Source: Acidobacteriota bacterium (lineage in GTDB: Bacteria; Acidobacteriota; Terriglobia; Bryobacterales; JACQDG01). Taken from it: DNA of 18,448 bases. Shown here piece by piece: positions 7,318-14,294 of this stretch. How positions within the stretch are numbered: the first letter of the stretch is position 1; each line of letters starts with the position of its first letter. A program made the translations under genes and the position numbers. The notes under the pieces are model-generated. The model was not told the origin of the DNA and searched no databases. It saw only the letters and a program-made list of their open reading frames with translations. Location of the stretch: NCBI GenBank assembly GCA_016201185.1, contig JACQDG010000057.1, forward strand, positions 1 to 18,448, read 5' to 3'.

Positions 7318-8097
7318 TTGAGCGCCCAGGCTCCCCACATCTTCACGCCGGAATACTACGAGCAACTGGCTCGCTTCGAGCTCCATCATCCGTGGTCGGC
7401 TCATATGCGGGGACTGACCTTCGCCTTGCTCGACCGCTTCAGCGCCGGGCGGGCCATGGACCGGGTGCTCGATGCCGGCTGCGGCGCGGGCTATTTCCTC
7501 CAGGTGTGGCGGGAGCGCGGCCGGATCCCCCTGGCGGTGGGACTCGATTGCGCTTGCGATGGCTTGCGGCTGGGCCGGTCGCGGGGGCTGAAGCACCTGG
7601 CGGCGGGCTCGGTGGCGGCGCTGCCCTTTCCTGCTAGGCTGTTCGACGCCGTCCACTGCGCCGACGTGCTGCAGCACCTGGACACGGAAGCGGCCCGGCG
7701 CACGCTGGCTGAATTTGCCCGCGTCCTGCGGCCCGGCGGCCTGCTTCTCGTCCGTACGGCCGCCCGCCGCGGCCTGGGTGCCAAGAAGCACCGCGATACG
7801 GCCGACTACCAGCAGTGGGAACCCGAAAAACTGCGGGCCTGGCTTGCTCCGTGCGGCTTCCGCGTGGAATGGATGTCGCTGATAAACTGGCTGCCGTCGC
7901 TCGCCGCCGATTTGCGCGCCTGGCGCCAGCCCGCGCCCGGAGGAGATGTCGGCCTGCGCACTGCGGCTGCGCCTCCGGGCGGCCTGCGGCAATCGCTGCT
8001 CGCCGCTTACTGGCGAATGGAAGAGGGGCTTCTGCTTCGGCTCCGCTGCCGCCTGCCCGGCGGCCACACCCTGTTGTGCGTCGCGAGGAAGCCTTGA
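7318..8097 (+). CDS. Class I SAM-dependent methyltransferase
   Basis: The 259-residue protein shows motif I VLDAGCGAG at 50-58, the acid in VGLDCA shortly after, an ALPFP...FDAVHCADVLQHL segment and the post-motif VLRPGGLLLVR around 136-146. This is the Methyltransf_11-like fold common in glycan and quinone methylation. Unlike the two zinc-ribbon methyltransferases in the cluster it has no N-terminal cysteine module and starts directly with a helical lead-in (FTPEYYEQLARF). The start is a TTG 16 bases after the flippase stop with only a weak purine stretch upstream; no ATG or GTG lies nearby before motif I other than internal methionines at residues 30 and 47. The stop overlaps the next ATG (TGATG). 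The target is probably a sugar of the exported glycan, by context. Confidence 0.82.
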   Translation: MSAQAPHIFTPEYYEQLARFELHHPWSAHMRGLTFALLDRFSAGRAMDRVLDAGCGAGYFLQVWRERGRIPLAVGLDCACDGLRLGRSRGLKHLAAGSVAALPFPARLFDAVHCADVLQHLDTEAARRTLAEFARVLRPGGLLLVRTAARRGLGAKKHRDTADYQQWEPEKLRAWLAPCGFRVEWMSLINWLPSLAADLRAWRQPAPGGDVGLRTAAAPPGGLRQSLLAAYWRMEEGLLLRLRCRLPGGHTLLCVARKP

Positions 8098-8996
8098 TGC
8101 CCGGCCCTGGGCTTTCGATCATCGTCGTTTCCTACAATTCCCCGGCGACGCTCGAGCTGTGCCTGGAATCGCTTGCTTCGCAGCTCCACCTGGGCAAGGA
8201 CGAAGTAATCGTGGCCGACTGCTCCGACCGGGACCCGCGCCTGGGTTTCCGGCAGCAATTTCCGTATTTCCGATTTCTGCGCTTCGATGAGCGGCTCAGT
8301 ATTCCCAAGCTGCGCCGCGAAGGCCTGAAGGTAGCCAGGGCAGAGATCGTCGCCTTCACTGAAGGCCGGCTCGTGCCGGCGTCCGGCTGGGCGAAGGCGC
8401 TGCTCGAGGCTCATGCCATCCACAAGGATGGGCCGGCCGTCGGAGGCCCGATTGACTTCGCAGCTTCCTCGCCTTTCGACGCAGCGGTGTTCTTCTGTGA
8501 ATACGGCTGGCACATGCCTCCCACCGGCGACGGCGAGGCGGAAGAGCTGTCCGGCGCCAACCTTAGCTACAAGCGCTGGGCGCTGGAGCTGTGCCGGGAC
8601 CTGATTGACGCCGCGGCCTGGGAACCGTTTTGGCACCAGCGGCTGAAGCAGCACGGTCACCGGTTGGTGCGAGCCGGCCGCGCCCTGGTCTGTTACCATA
8701 ACTCCTTGTCGCCCTCCCAGTTTTTGCGGCAGCGTTTTCACTACGGGCGATGGTTCGCCGCCGCGCGTGCGGAGGGCTCGGGATTCCTGCGCCGCTTGCT
8801 CTACGCCGCTATTTGCCCACTTCTGCCCGTGCTGCTAACCGTTCGCCAGGCCCGTTTGGTTCTCAAGCGCCGCCGGCACCAGAGGGCCTTCTTTGCAGCA
8901 CTTCCCTGGATTGTGCCGTTCTATATGGTCTGGTCACTGGGCGAGTTTTGCGGATACCTGACGGGCAAGGGCTCAAGCGATCGAAGAGCATTCTAG
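8097..8996 (+). CDS. Family 2 glycosyltransferase paralog A, divergent DxD region
   Basis: The 299-residue protein starts with the GT2 strand LSIIVVSYNSPATLE (6-20) and keeps family features: KLRREGLKVA (71-80), GGPID (116-120), SGANLSYKR (152-160) and AWEPFWHQRL (174-183). It ends with a hydrophobic segment and W279-x2-G282-E283-x2-G286-x-L288-x-G290, shared with the genes at 9016 and 13384. Where those two carry EDHC, this one reads TEGRLVP (88-94), so the metal-binding position has lost the aspartate and histidine. It may use a different coordination, or be weakly active or inactive. I chose the ATG at 8097, which overlaps the previous stop (TGATG) and has GAGGAAG just upstream; the longer frame from 7815 is a shadow of the methyltransferase gene. 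Confidence 0.82.
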   Translation: MPGPGLSIIVVSYNSPATLELCLESLASQLHLGKDEVIVADCSDRDPRLGFRQQFPYFRFLRFDERLSIPKLRREGLKVARAEIVAFTEGRLVPASGWAKALLEAHAIHKDGPAVGGPIDFAASSPFDAAVFFCEYGWHMPPTGDGEAEELSGANLSYKRWALELCRDLIDAAAWEPFWHQRLKQHGHRLVRAGRALVCYHNSLSPSQFLRQRFHYGRWFAAARAEGSGFLRRLLYAAICPLLPVLLTVRQARLVLKRRRHQRAFFAALPWIVPFYMVWSLGEFCGYLTGKGSSDRRAF

Positions 8997-9001
8997 GAGG
9001 T
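8995..9001 (+). promoter_or_regulatory. Strong Shine-Dalgarno site before GT2 paralog B
   Basis: AGGAGGT, a full-length match to the 16S anti-Shine-Dalgarno, overlaps the stop codon of paralog A (TAG, 8994-8996). The ATG of paralog B follows at 9016, 14 bases later, longer than the usual 5-10 base spacing. It stands out because most genes in this cluster have little or no recognisable site. It supports the 9016 start and independent re-initiation. Confidence 0.6.
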
Positions 9002-9015
9002 CCACTTCCACCGAA

Positions 9016-9906
9016 ATGACCCCCCGGTTGTCTGTGGTCATCGCGTCGGTCAACGGTCTGGGCTGCATTCTGGAATGCCTGGAGAAGCTCGAGGCGCTGC
9101 CCGAGCGGGGGCAGATGGAAATCCTGGTAATGGATCGCCGGACCGATGACACTGCCCGGACTATCGCTGAACGTTTCCCATGGGTCACACTCGAAACCGG
9201 CTTGACCGGCAAATCGATACCCGAGCTTCGCTGGATCGGGATGCGCGCCGCCAGGGGCGAATGGGTGGCGGTGATCGAAGACCACTGCCTGGTCACTCCG
9301 AATTGGGCGTCTGAGATCCTCCGCTTCTCCAATTCGCCGTACGGCGTGGTGGGCGGGCCGGTGGAGAACGGCAGCCGTGAACGGATCCTCGATTGGGCCT
9401 TCTTCCTGGCCGAGTACGGCCCGGCCATGCCGCCCCTGCCGCAAGGGGAAACGGAAATGGTCCCCGGCAACAACGCCGCCTACCGACGTAAGGTGTTGCC
9501 CTTGGAGGAGCCTGCCTGGGCCACTCTTTGGGAGAGCTTCCTGCAGAAGGAGTTACGGCGGAGAGTCATAAGGATTTTCCTGAACCCGACGATGCTGGTT
9601 TACCACAAAAAATCCTTCCGTCTAGGAGAAATGCTAGAGCAGCGGTTCCTTTATTCCCGCTCCTTTGCCGCCATGAGGGCCCGAAGGATGACGGCGGCCG
9701 AAAGGCTGCTGTACACATCGGCATCGCTGTTGCTGCCAGGGCTGCTGCTATGGCGGATCGTTCGTTGCGTGGTCTCGAAGAGCCGAAATCTCCGGGAGTT
9801 ACTGTTCGCTCTGCCGGCCGTCCTGCTGTTTGTACTGAGCTGGGGCGTCGGAGAGATGGCCGGCTACCTGGCCGGCGCGGGCGGCAGCCTGGAGCGAGTG
9901 GAGTAG
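9016..9906 (+). CDS. Family 2 glycosyltransferase paralog B (EDHC type)
   Basis: The 296-residue protein opens with LSVVIASVNG (5-14) and the GT2 acid in ILVMDRRTDD. It has IPELRWIGMRAARGEW (68-83), then VIEDHCLVTPNW (86-97), in which E88-D-H-C91 replaces the normal DxD. GGPVENG (113-119), PGNNAAYRR (150-158) and LWESFLQKEL (171-180) follow. The C-terminus is hydrophobic and ends with W276-x2-G279-E280-x2-G283-x-L285-x-G287. By homology it should transfer a sugar from a nucleotide donor at the cytoplasmic membrane, with donor and acceptor unknown. It is closest in pattern to the gene at 13384. A 40-base promoter-containing gap follows before the next gene. Confidence 0.85.
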   Translation: MTPRLSVVIASVNGLGCILECLEKLEALPERGQMEILVMDRRTDDTARTIAERFPWVTLETGLTGKSIPELRWIGMRAARGEWVAVIEDHCLVTPNWASEILRFSNSPYGVVGGPVENGSRERILDWAFFLAEYGPAMPPLPQGETEMVPGNNAAYRRKVLPLEEPAWATLWESFLQKELRRRVIRIFLNPTMLVYHKKSFRLGEMLEQRFLYSRSFAAMRARRMTAAERLLYTSASLLLPGLLLWRIVRCVVSKSRNLRELLFALPAVLLFVLSWGVGEMAGYLAGAGGSLERVE

Positions 9907-9919
9907 ATGGAGCGATGCC

Positions 9920-9947
9920 CGGTTCCTCGCTTGCTATAGTGGAACCG
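9920..9947 (+). repeat. 7-bp perfect inverted repeat bracketing the 9935 promoter
   Basis: CGGTTCC (9920-9926) and GGAACCG (9941-9947) are exact inverted copies separated by 14 bases. The arm centres are 21 bases apart, two helical turns. The left arm lies just upstream of the extended -10. The right arm occupies the bases between -10 and the start codon, including the G of GTG. The geometry fits a dimeric repressor site. A hairpin in RNA is unlikely because the left arm would not be transcribed from this promoter, though it could form in read-through mRNA. Confidence 0.45.
9932..9940 (+). promoter_or_regulatory. Extended -10 promoter for a leaderless GT4 transcript
   Basis: The sequence TGCTATAGT (9932-9940) is an extended -10 element: TG, one base, then TATAGT, which matches consensus at five of six positions. 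Six bases separate it from the GTG at 9947, so transcription would start at or next to the first base of the start codon. No good -35 hexamer is seen, as is usual for extended -10 promoters, and no Shine-Dalgarno exists. The encoded N-terminus (RIGVDATVW) is exactly where GT4 homology begins, which fixes the start codon. Confidence 0.6.
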
Positions 9948-11128
9948 TGCGAATCGGGGTTGATGCCACCGTCTGGGCCAACCGCCGGGGGTACGGCCGG
10001 CACGCCCGGGCGCTGCTGGCGGCGGCGCTCGAAATCGATAGCCGCAACCACTACGTTTTCTTCGTCGATTCCGAGCAGGTGGCAGAGGATCTGCCCCCTG
10101 CAGGCGATGTCATAAGAGTGACGGCATCGGCGCCGGCCGCGGAAGCGGCCCGCAGCGACGGGCGCCGCCGGCTCGCTGACCTGTGGAGCATGAGCCGGGC
10201 GCTTTCCCGGCAGGACCTCGATTGCCTGCTGTTTCCCACGGTCTACAGTTATGTGCCGGTGCTGAGCCGGGCTTATAAGATCGTCTTCCTGCACGACGTC
10301 ATCCCCGAGTTATTTCCCGGCCATGTCTTTCCGACCATCGCCGGGCGGCTCAACTGGAAATTGAAGTCCCTGCTGGCACGCCGCCAGGCCGATTTGATTT
10401 TGACCGTTTCGGAGTTCTCCCGGGAAACCATCTTGCAGCATTTTCACCTCCCGCCGAACCGTGTGAAGGTGGTGGGCGAGGCGGCGGATCCGGTTTTCTG
10501 CGTTTTGAAGAATCCTGTTCTAAGCGAGGCTCTGCGCCGCCAGGGTCTCGAGCCCACCCAACGACTGCTGATTTTTGTCGGCGGTTTCAGCCCTCACAAG
10601 AACCTCCCGGGACTGCTGGATGCCTTCGCCGCCCTGACCCCCAGATTCGACGACGCTCGGCTGGTCCTGGTCGGCGATTACCGGTCCGATCCGTTTCACT
10701 CCTGCTACCGTGAAATACAGGAGCGCGCTGCAAAGCCGCCGCTCGAGGGCCGGGTGATCTTAGCCGGCTACCTGCCGGACGAAGACCTGGCCGGGCTTCT
10801 CAACCTCGGGACCGCCCTCGTGCTCCCTTCCTTCATGGAAGGCTATGGGCTGCCCGCCATCGAAGCCGCCGCCTGCGGCTTGCCCGTAGTGGCAACCAAT
10901 TCGAGCCCGCTGCCGCAGCTTTTGGGTGAGGGGGGCCTGTATATCGACCCCTACGATCCGGCGGCCTTCGAGGAAGTCCTGGAGCGCGTGCTGACCGAGC
11001 CAGCGCTGCGCTGCCGCATGCGGGAGCACGGAATCCGTGCCACTGCTGCCCTCTCCTGGAAGCGCGCCGCCGCGGAACTGCTCGCCGTTTTCGACCAAGT
11101 CGCCCAACTTCATGCCCAGGCCGCTTAA
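9947..11128 (+). CDS. Family 4 glycosyltransferase (GT-B fold), paralog 1
   Basis: The 393-residue protein starts RIGVDATVW (2-10) followed by RRGYGRHARAL, the usual GT4 N-terminus with its glycine-rich acceptor loop. LHDVIPELFP (115-124) and ILTVSEFSRE (151-160) complete the N-terminal domain. The C-terminal Rossmann domain has FVGGFSPHKNLPGLL (210-224), GYLPDEDLAGLL and the E-x7-E motif with E298 and E306 in MEGYGLPAIEAAACGLPVVAT-type context. These retaining enzymes transfer mannose, glucose, GlcNAc or similar from nucleotide donors to lipid-linked glycans in the cytoplasm; the donor is not predictable. The start is GTG 9947, directly below an extended -10 promoter. The last 17 bases overlap the next gene. 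Confidence 0.92.
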   Translation: MRIGVDATVWANRRGYGRHARALLAAALEIDSRNHYVFFVDSEQVAEDLPPAGDVIRVTASAPAAEAARSDGRRRLADLWSMSRALSRQDLDCLLFPTVYSYVPVLSRAYKIVFLHDVIPELFPGHVFPTIAGRLNWKLKSLLARRQADLILTVSEFSRETILQHFHLPPNRVKVVGEAADPVFCVLKNPVLSEALRRQGLEPTQRLLIFVGGFSPHKNLPGLLDAFAALTPRFDDARLVLVGDYRSDPFHSCYREIQERAAKPPLEGRVILAGYLPDEDLAGLLNLGTALVLPSFMEGYGLPAIEAAACGLPVVATNSSPLPQLLGEGGLYIDPYDPAAFEEVLERVLTEPALRCRMREHGIRATAALSWKRAAAELLAVFDQVAQLHAQAA

Positions 11129-12389
11129 CTTCTGCATGATCACGACGTTCTATCCACCCTACAGCTTCGGGGGCGACGCCATTTACTTGCACCGGCTGTG
11201 CCAGGAGCTGGCCCGCGCCGGCCACCAGGTGGACGTGATCCACTGCGCCGACTCCTATCGCCTTTTCCGGGCAGACCCCGGCGCGCCCAATCTGCCGCAG
11301 CGCGACGGCATCACCGTGCACAAGCTGGAGAGTGGCTACGGGGCGCTGTCGCCACTGCTCTCTCACCAGACCGGCTACCCGCTGCTGAAAGCGGACCGGA
11401 TTCGCCGCGTGTTCGAGTCCCGGCGCTTCGACGTGATCCACTACCACAACATTTCCCTGTTCGGCCCGGCGGTGCTGGAGCTGGAGCCGGGCTACAGCGG
11501 TTGGGTGAAGTGCTATACCATGCACGAGCACTGGCTGATCTGCCCGGTGAACGTGCTGTGGAAATACAATCGGCGCGCCTGCGAGAAGCCCGACTGCTTT
11601 ACCTGCACCCTGATTTCCCGCCGGCCGCCGCAGCTGTGGCGCTACACCGGGCTGCGCGATCGCGCCGCGCGCTCTGTCGACCAGTTTTTTTCACCCAGCC
11701 GCTTCACCCGCGACATGCACCACAAGCGCGGCTTCCCCTATCCCATCGAGCCGCTGCCCTATTTCCTGGACCGGGTGGACCAGGACTGGAAGTCCCCGGG
11801 CCCGCCGCCGCAACCGCGCCCCTATTTCCTGTTCGTGGGGCGCCTGGAAAAAATAAAGGGCCTGCAGGACGTGATCCCCGAGTTTGCCGGCGAAGGCGAC
11901 TACGACCTGCTGGTCTCCGGCTCCGGAACTTATGAGGGAGAGCTGCGTCGCCAGGCGCAGGGGACGCCCCGGGTGAAGTTCCTGGGATGGGCGCCCCAGG
12001 ACCGCATCGGCCCCTACTACCATCATGCCCTTGGCGTGATCGTTTCCTCGATCACTTACGACACTTTCTGCATCATCATCATCGAGGCTTTCGCCCGCAA
12101 GACCCCGGTGATCGTCCACGACTTGGGGGCGCTGCCCGAAGTCGTCTACGATAGCGGAGGGGGCTACGTGTACCGCACCAGGGAAGAGTTGTGGCGGGCA
12201 ATGAAGTTGCTGGCCGAGCAGCCCGTGCTGCGCCGCGAGCTGGGCGAAAGGGGCTACGACGCCTTCTGCCGCCTCTGGTCGACCGAGCCGCACCTGCAGC
12301 TTTACTTCCGCTTCATCCACGAGGCCGCCCGGCGCAAGTACGGCCGCGTCGAGTGGGAGGCGGACCCCATACCATGCCCAAGTTCCTGA
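11112..12389 (+). CDS. Family 4 glycosyltransferase with Cys-rich N-domain insert, paralog 2
   Basis: The 425-residue protein has a GT-B N-domain beginning NFCMITTFYPPYSFGGD (6-22), then HYHNISLFGP (residues 110-119). A HEHWLICP box (138-145) is followed by a cysteine set C144, C157, C162, C165 that could bind metal. The C-domain has FLFVGRLEKIKGLQDV (239-254), and the E-x7-E site is altered: D317 stands in for the first glutamate, with E325 as the second (YDTFCIIIIEAF). Donor handling may therefore differ from paralog 1. I chose the ATG at 11112, 17 bases inside the previous gene, where homology starts; the frame from 11037 adds shadow residues. It overlaps the next gene by 16 bases, consistent with coupled translation. 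Confidence 0.88.
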   Translation: MPRPLNFCMITTFYPPYSFGGDAIYLHRLCQELARAGHQVDVIHCADSYRLFRADPGAPNLPQRDGITVHKLESGYGALSPLLSHQTGYPLLKADRIRRVFESRRFDVIHYHNISLFGPAVLELEPGYSGWVKCYTMHEHWLICPVNVLWKYNRRACEKPDCFTCTLISRRPPQLWRYTGLRDRAARSVDQFFSPSRFTRDMHHKRGFPYPIEPLPYFLDRVDQDWKSPGPPPQPRPYFLFVGRLEKIKGLQDVIPEFAGEGDYDLLVSGSGTYEGELRRQAQGTPRVKFLGWAPQDRIGPYYHHALGVIVSSITYDTFCIIIIEAFARKTPVIVHDLGALPEVVYDSGGGYVYRTREELWRAMKLLAEQPVLRRELGERGYDAFCRLWSTEPHLQLYFRFIHEAARRKYGRVEWEADPIPCPSS

Positions 12390-13381
12390 TCACCGGCGGG
12401 GCCGGCTTCATCGGTTCACACCTGGCCGAGCGGCTGCTCTCGCTCGGACAGCGCGTCGTCGTCATTGACAACCTCTCCACCGGCAGCATTGAAAACATCA
12501 CTTGCCTTCGCTCCAGCCCCGACTTCGAGTTCGTGCTGGACGAAGTGTCGAACGAGCGCGTGCTGGGCGAGCTGGTGGACGCCTCCGACGCCGTCTTCCA
12601 CCTGGCCGCGACAGTGGGGGTGCAGAAGATCATCGATAGCCCGGTGGAGACGATCGTCAACAACGTCCACGGCACGGAAACCGTCCTGAACGCGGTGGCC
12701 AAGAAGCGGCGGAAGATCCTGATCGCCTCCACCTCGGAGGTCTACGGCAAGAGTACGGCGCTGCCGTTTCGGGAAGACGGCGACCTGGTGCTCGGCCCGA
12801 CCTCGAAGGCCCGCTGGAGCTACGCCTGCAGCAAGGCCATCGATGAATTCATGGCCATCGCCTACTGGAAAGAAAAAAAGACGCCCACGGTCGTCGCCCG
12901 GCTGTTCAACACCATCGGCCCGCGGCAGAGCGGGCAGTACGGCATGGTTGTGCCGCGCTTTATCTCGCAGGCGCTGGAAGGAAGGGACCTCACCGTCTAC
13001 GGCACCGGCGAGCAGACCCGCAGCTTCACTTATGTGGACGACGTGGTCTCGTGGCTCCTGCTGCTTGCCCAGGACGATCGAGCGGTGGGAGAAGTCTTCA
13101 ACCTCGGCAATCCCCTCGAAGTGACCATAACCGGCCTGGCTCAGCGCATTCTCCGGCTGACGGGCTCCGCCTCGCGGATCCGCTACATTCCCTACGACGA
13201 GGCGTACGAGAGCGGCTTTGAGGATATGGGGCGGCGCGATCCGGACATCGGCAAAGCGGTCGAGCTGACCGGCTACCGGCCGCAGGTCGAGCTCGACGAG
13301 GCCTTGCGGCGCACCATCGAATGGCGCCGCGGGCGGATCCAGGAAGAGCAACAAACAGCCCTCAAGCCGGCGAGCAGCTGA
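12374..13381 (+). CDS. NAD-dependent nucleotide-sugar epimerase/dehydratase (SDR), UXS/ArnA-decarboxylase-like
   Basis: The 335-residue protein is an extended SDR: NAD-binding GGAGFIGS (8-15), D32 in VIDNLSTGS favouring NAD, FHLAATVG (75-82), TSEVYG (120-125) and the catalytic pair Y150-x3-K154 in YACSK. Three features recall UDP-glucuronate decarboxylases (UXS, ArnA C-terminal domain): E122 in TSEVYG, the GPTSKARWSY stretch before the catalytic tyrosine, and a late RRDPDIGKA. UDP-xylose or a 4-keto-pentose nucleotide would then be the product. A UDP-sugar 4-epimerase or 4,6-dehydratase remains possible. The ATG at 12374 is chosen because homology begins at once; GGGAGG lies 13 bases upstream. 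It overlaps the previous gene by 16 bases and ends two bases before the next. Confidence 0.88.
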   Translation: MPKFLITGGAGFIGSHLAERLLSLGQRVVVIDNLSTGSIENITCLRSSPDFEFVLDEVSNERVLGELVDASDAVFHLAATVGVQKIIDSPVETIVNNVHGTETVLNAVAKKRRKILIASTSEVYGKSTALPFREDGDLVLGPTSKARWSYACSKAIDEFMAIAYWKEKKTPTVVARLFNTIGPRQSGQYGMVVPRFISQALEGRDLTVYGTGEQTRSFTYVDDVVSWLLLLAQDDRAVGEVFNLGNPLEVTITGLAQRILRLTGSASRIRYIPYDEAYESGFEDMGRRDPDIGKAVELTGYRPQVELDEALRRTIEWRRGRIQEEQQTALKPASS

Positions 13382-13383
13382 AG

Positions 13384-14292
13384 ATGGAAGCGGGGCTCGA
13401 GCTTTCCATCGTGGTGCCCGTGCGGCTTGCCGAGGAAACCATTTTACAAACCCTCCGGGCTCTGCTGGATCAGTGCCGTCCGCTGCCGGCGGAGGTGATC
13501 GCGGTCGTATCGAGCGCTGACCCCACGGCGGAGGTGCTCCGGACGCTGCCCTCCAGTCCGCAGCTCCGGGTAATCGAAGTTGCCGGCCCGCACTCGGTTC
13601 CCCAATTGCGCGCAGAAGGCATCCGAGCCGCCCGCGGGCGTCTGGTCGCCATCACCGAAGACCACTGCTTGTTTTCCGCCTGCTGGGCGGCGGGGCTGAT
13701 CGAAGTCCACAAGAATCAGGCTGCAGAGGCCATTGGCGGGCCGGTGGAAAACGGGCGTTGTGGAAGCGCGCTCGATTGGGCCATCTACTTTTCCCGCTAT
13801 CTGAGCTCGATGCCGCCGCTCGGACGCGGCCCCGCCGCCGCGCTCCCCGGCAACAACGCCTGCTACAAGCGGGAAGTCCTCGACGCCCATCGTTCACTCT
13901 TTGCCGACGGCTTTTGGGAATTCGATTTCCACAACGAGTTGCTCGCTCGCGGAGGCAAACTATGGCTGGAGCCCGGGCTGGCGGTCACCCACAACAAGCC
14001 CTATCGCTTCGGCGCTTATCTGGCGCTGCGCTGCCGGCACGCGCGCTGCTTCGGCGGCATGCTGGGCTTGCGGCTCGGCGCCGCGTCCCGCCTCCGCCGC
14101 ATCGTTCTCTCCCCGCTCGTCCCTGTCGTCCTGGCGTTTCGCTCCCTGCGCACCGTCCAGGAAAAGAAGCGCCGGCAGCGGGAGTTTCTGCTGAGTTTTC
14201 CGGCGCTGTTGCTATGCTATTTGGTCTGGTTCTGGGGCGAGCTGGTGGGGCTCCTATTCGGCCCAGGTGACGCCTGCTCCCAGACCGACTGA
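13384..14292 (+). CDS. Family 2 glycosyltransferase paralog C (EDHC type)
   Basis: The 302-residue protein shares its plan with the genes at 8097 and 9016. It begins LSIVVPVRLAEET (7-19), has VPQLRAEGIRAARGRL (72-87), ITEDHCLFSACW (90-101) with E92-D-H-C95 in place of DxD, GGPVENG (118-124), LPGNNACYKRE (154-164) and FWEFDFHNELL (178-188). The C-terminal hydrophobic region ends W282-x2-G285-E286-x2-G289-x-L291-x-G293. The last segments probably anchor the enzyme in or on the cytoplasmic membrane. The ATG at 13384 is two bases after the preceding stop, and the longer frame from 13321 is a shadow of the SDR gene. Donor and acceptor are unknown. Confidence 0.86.
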   Translation: MEAGLELSIVVPVRLAEETILQTLRALLDQCRPLPAEVIAVVSSADPTAEVLRTLPSSPQLRVIEVAGPHSVPQLRAEGIRAARGRLVAITEDHCLFSACWAAGLIEVHKNQAAEAIGGPVENGRCGSALDWAIYFSRYLSSMPPLGRGPAAALPGNNACYKREVLDAHRSLFADGFWEFDFHNELLARGGKLWLEPGLAVTHNKPYRFGAYLALRCRHARCFGGMLGLRLGAASRLRRIVLSPLVPVVLAFRSLRTVQEKKRRQREFLLSFPALLLCYLVWFWGELVGLLFGPGDACSQTD

Positions 14293-14294
14293 TT

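Noticed and set aside
6123..7346. Long - strand open frame (407 codons) opposite the flippase
   Set aside because: The translation is a low-complexity Gln/Arg/Gly/His mixture, a mirror of hydrophobic leucine codons, with no motifs or start context.
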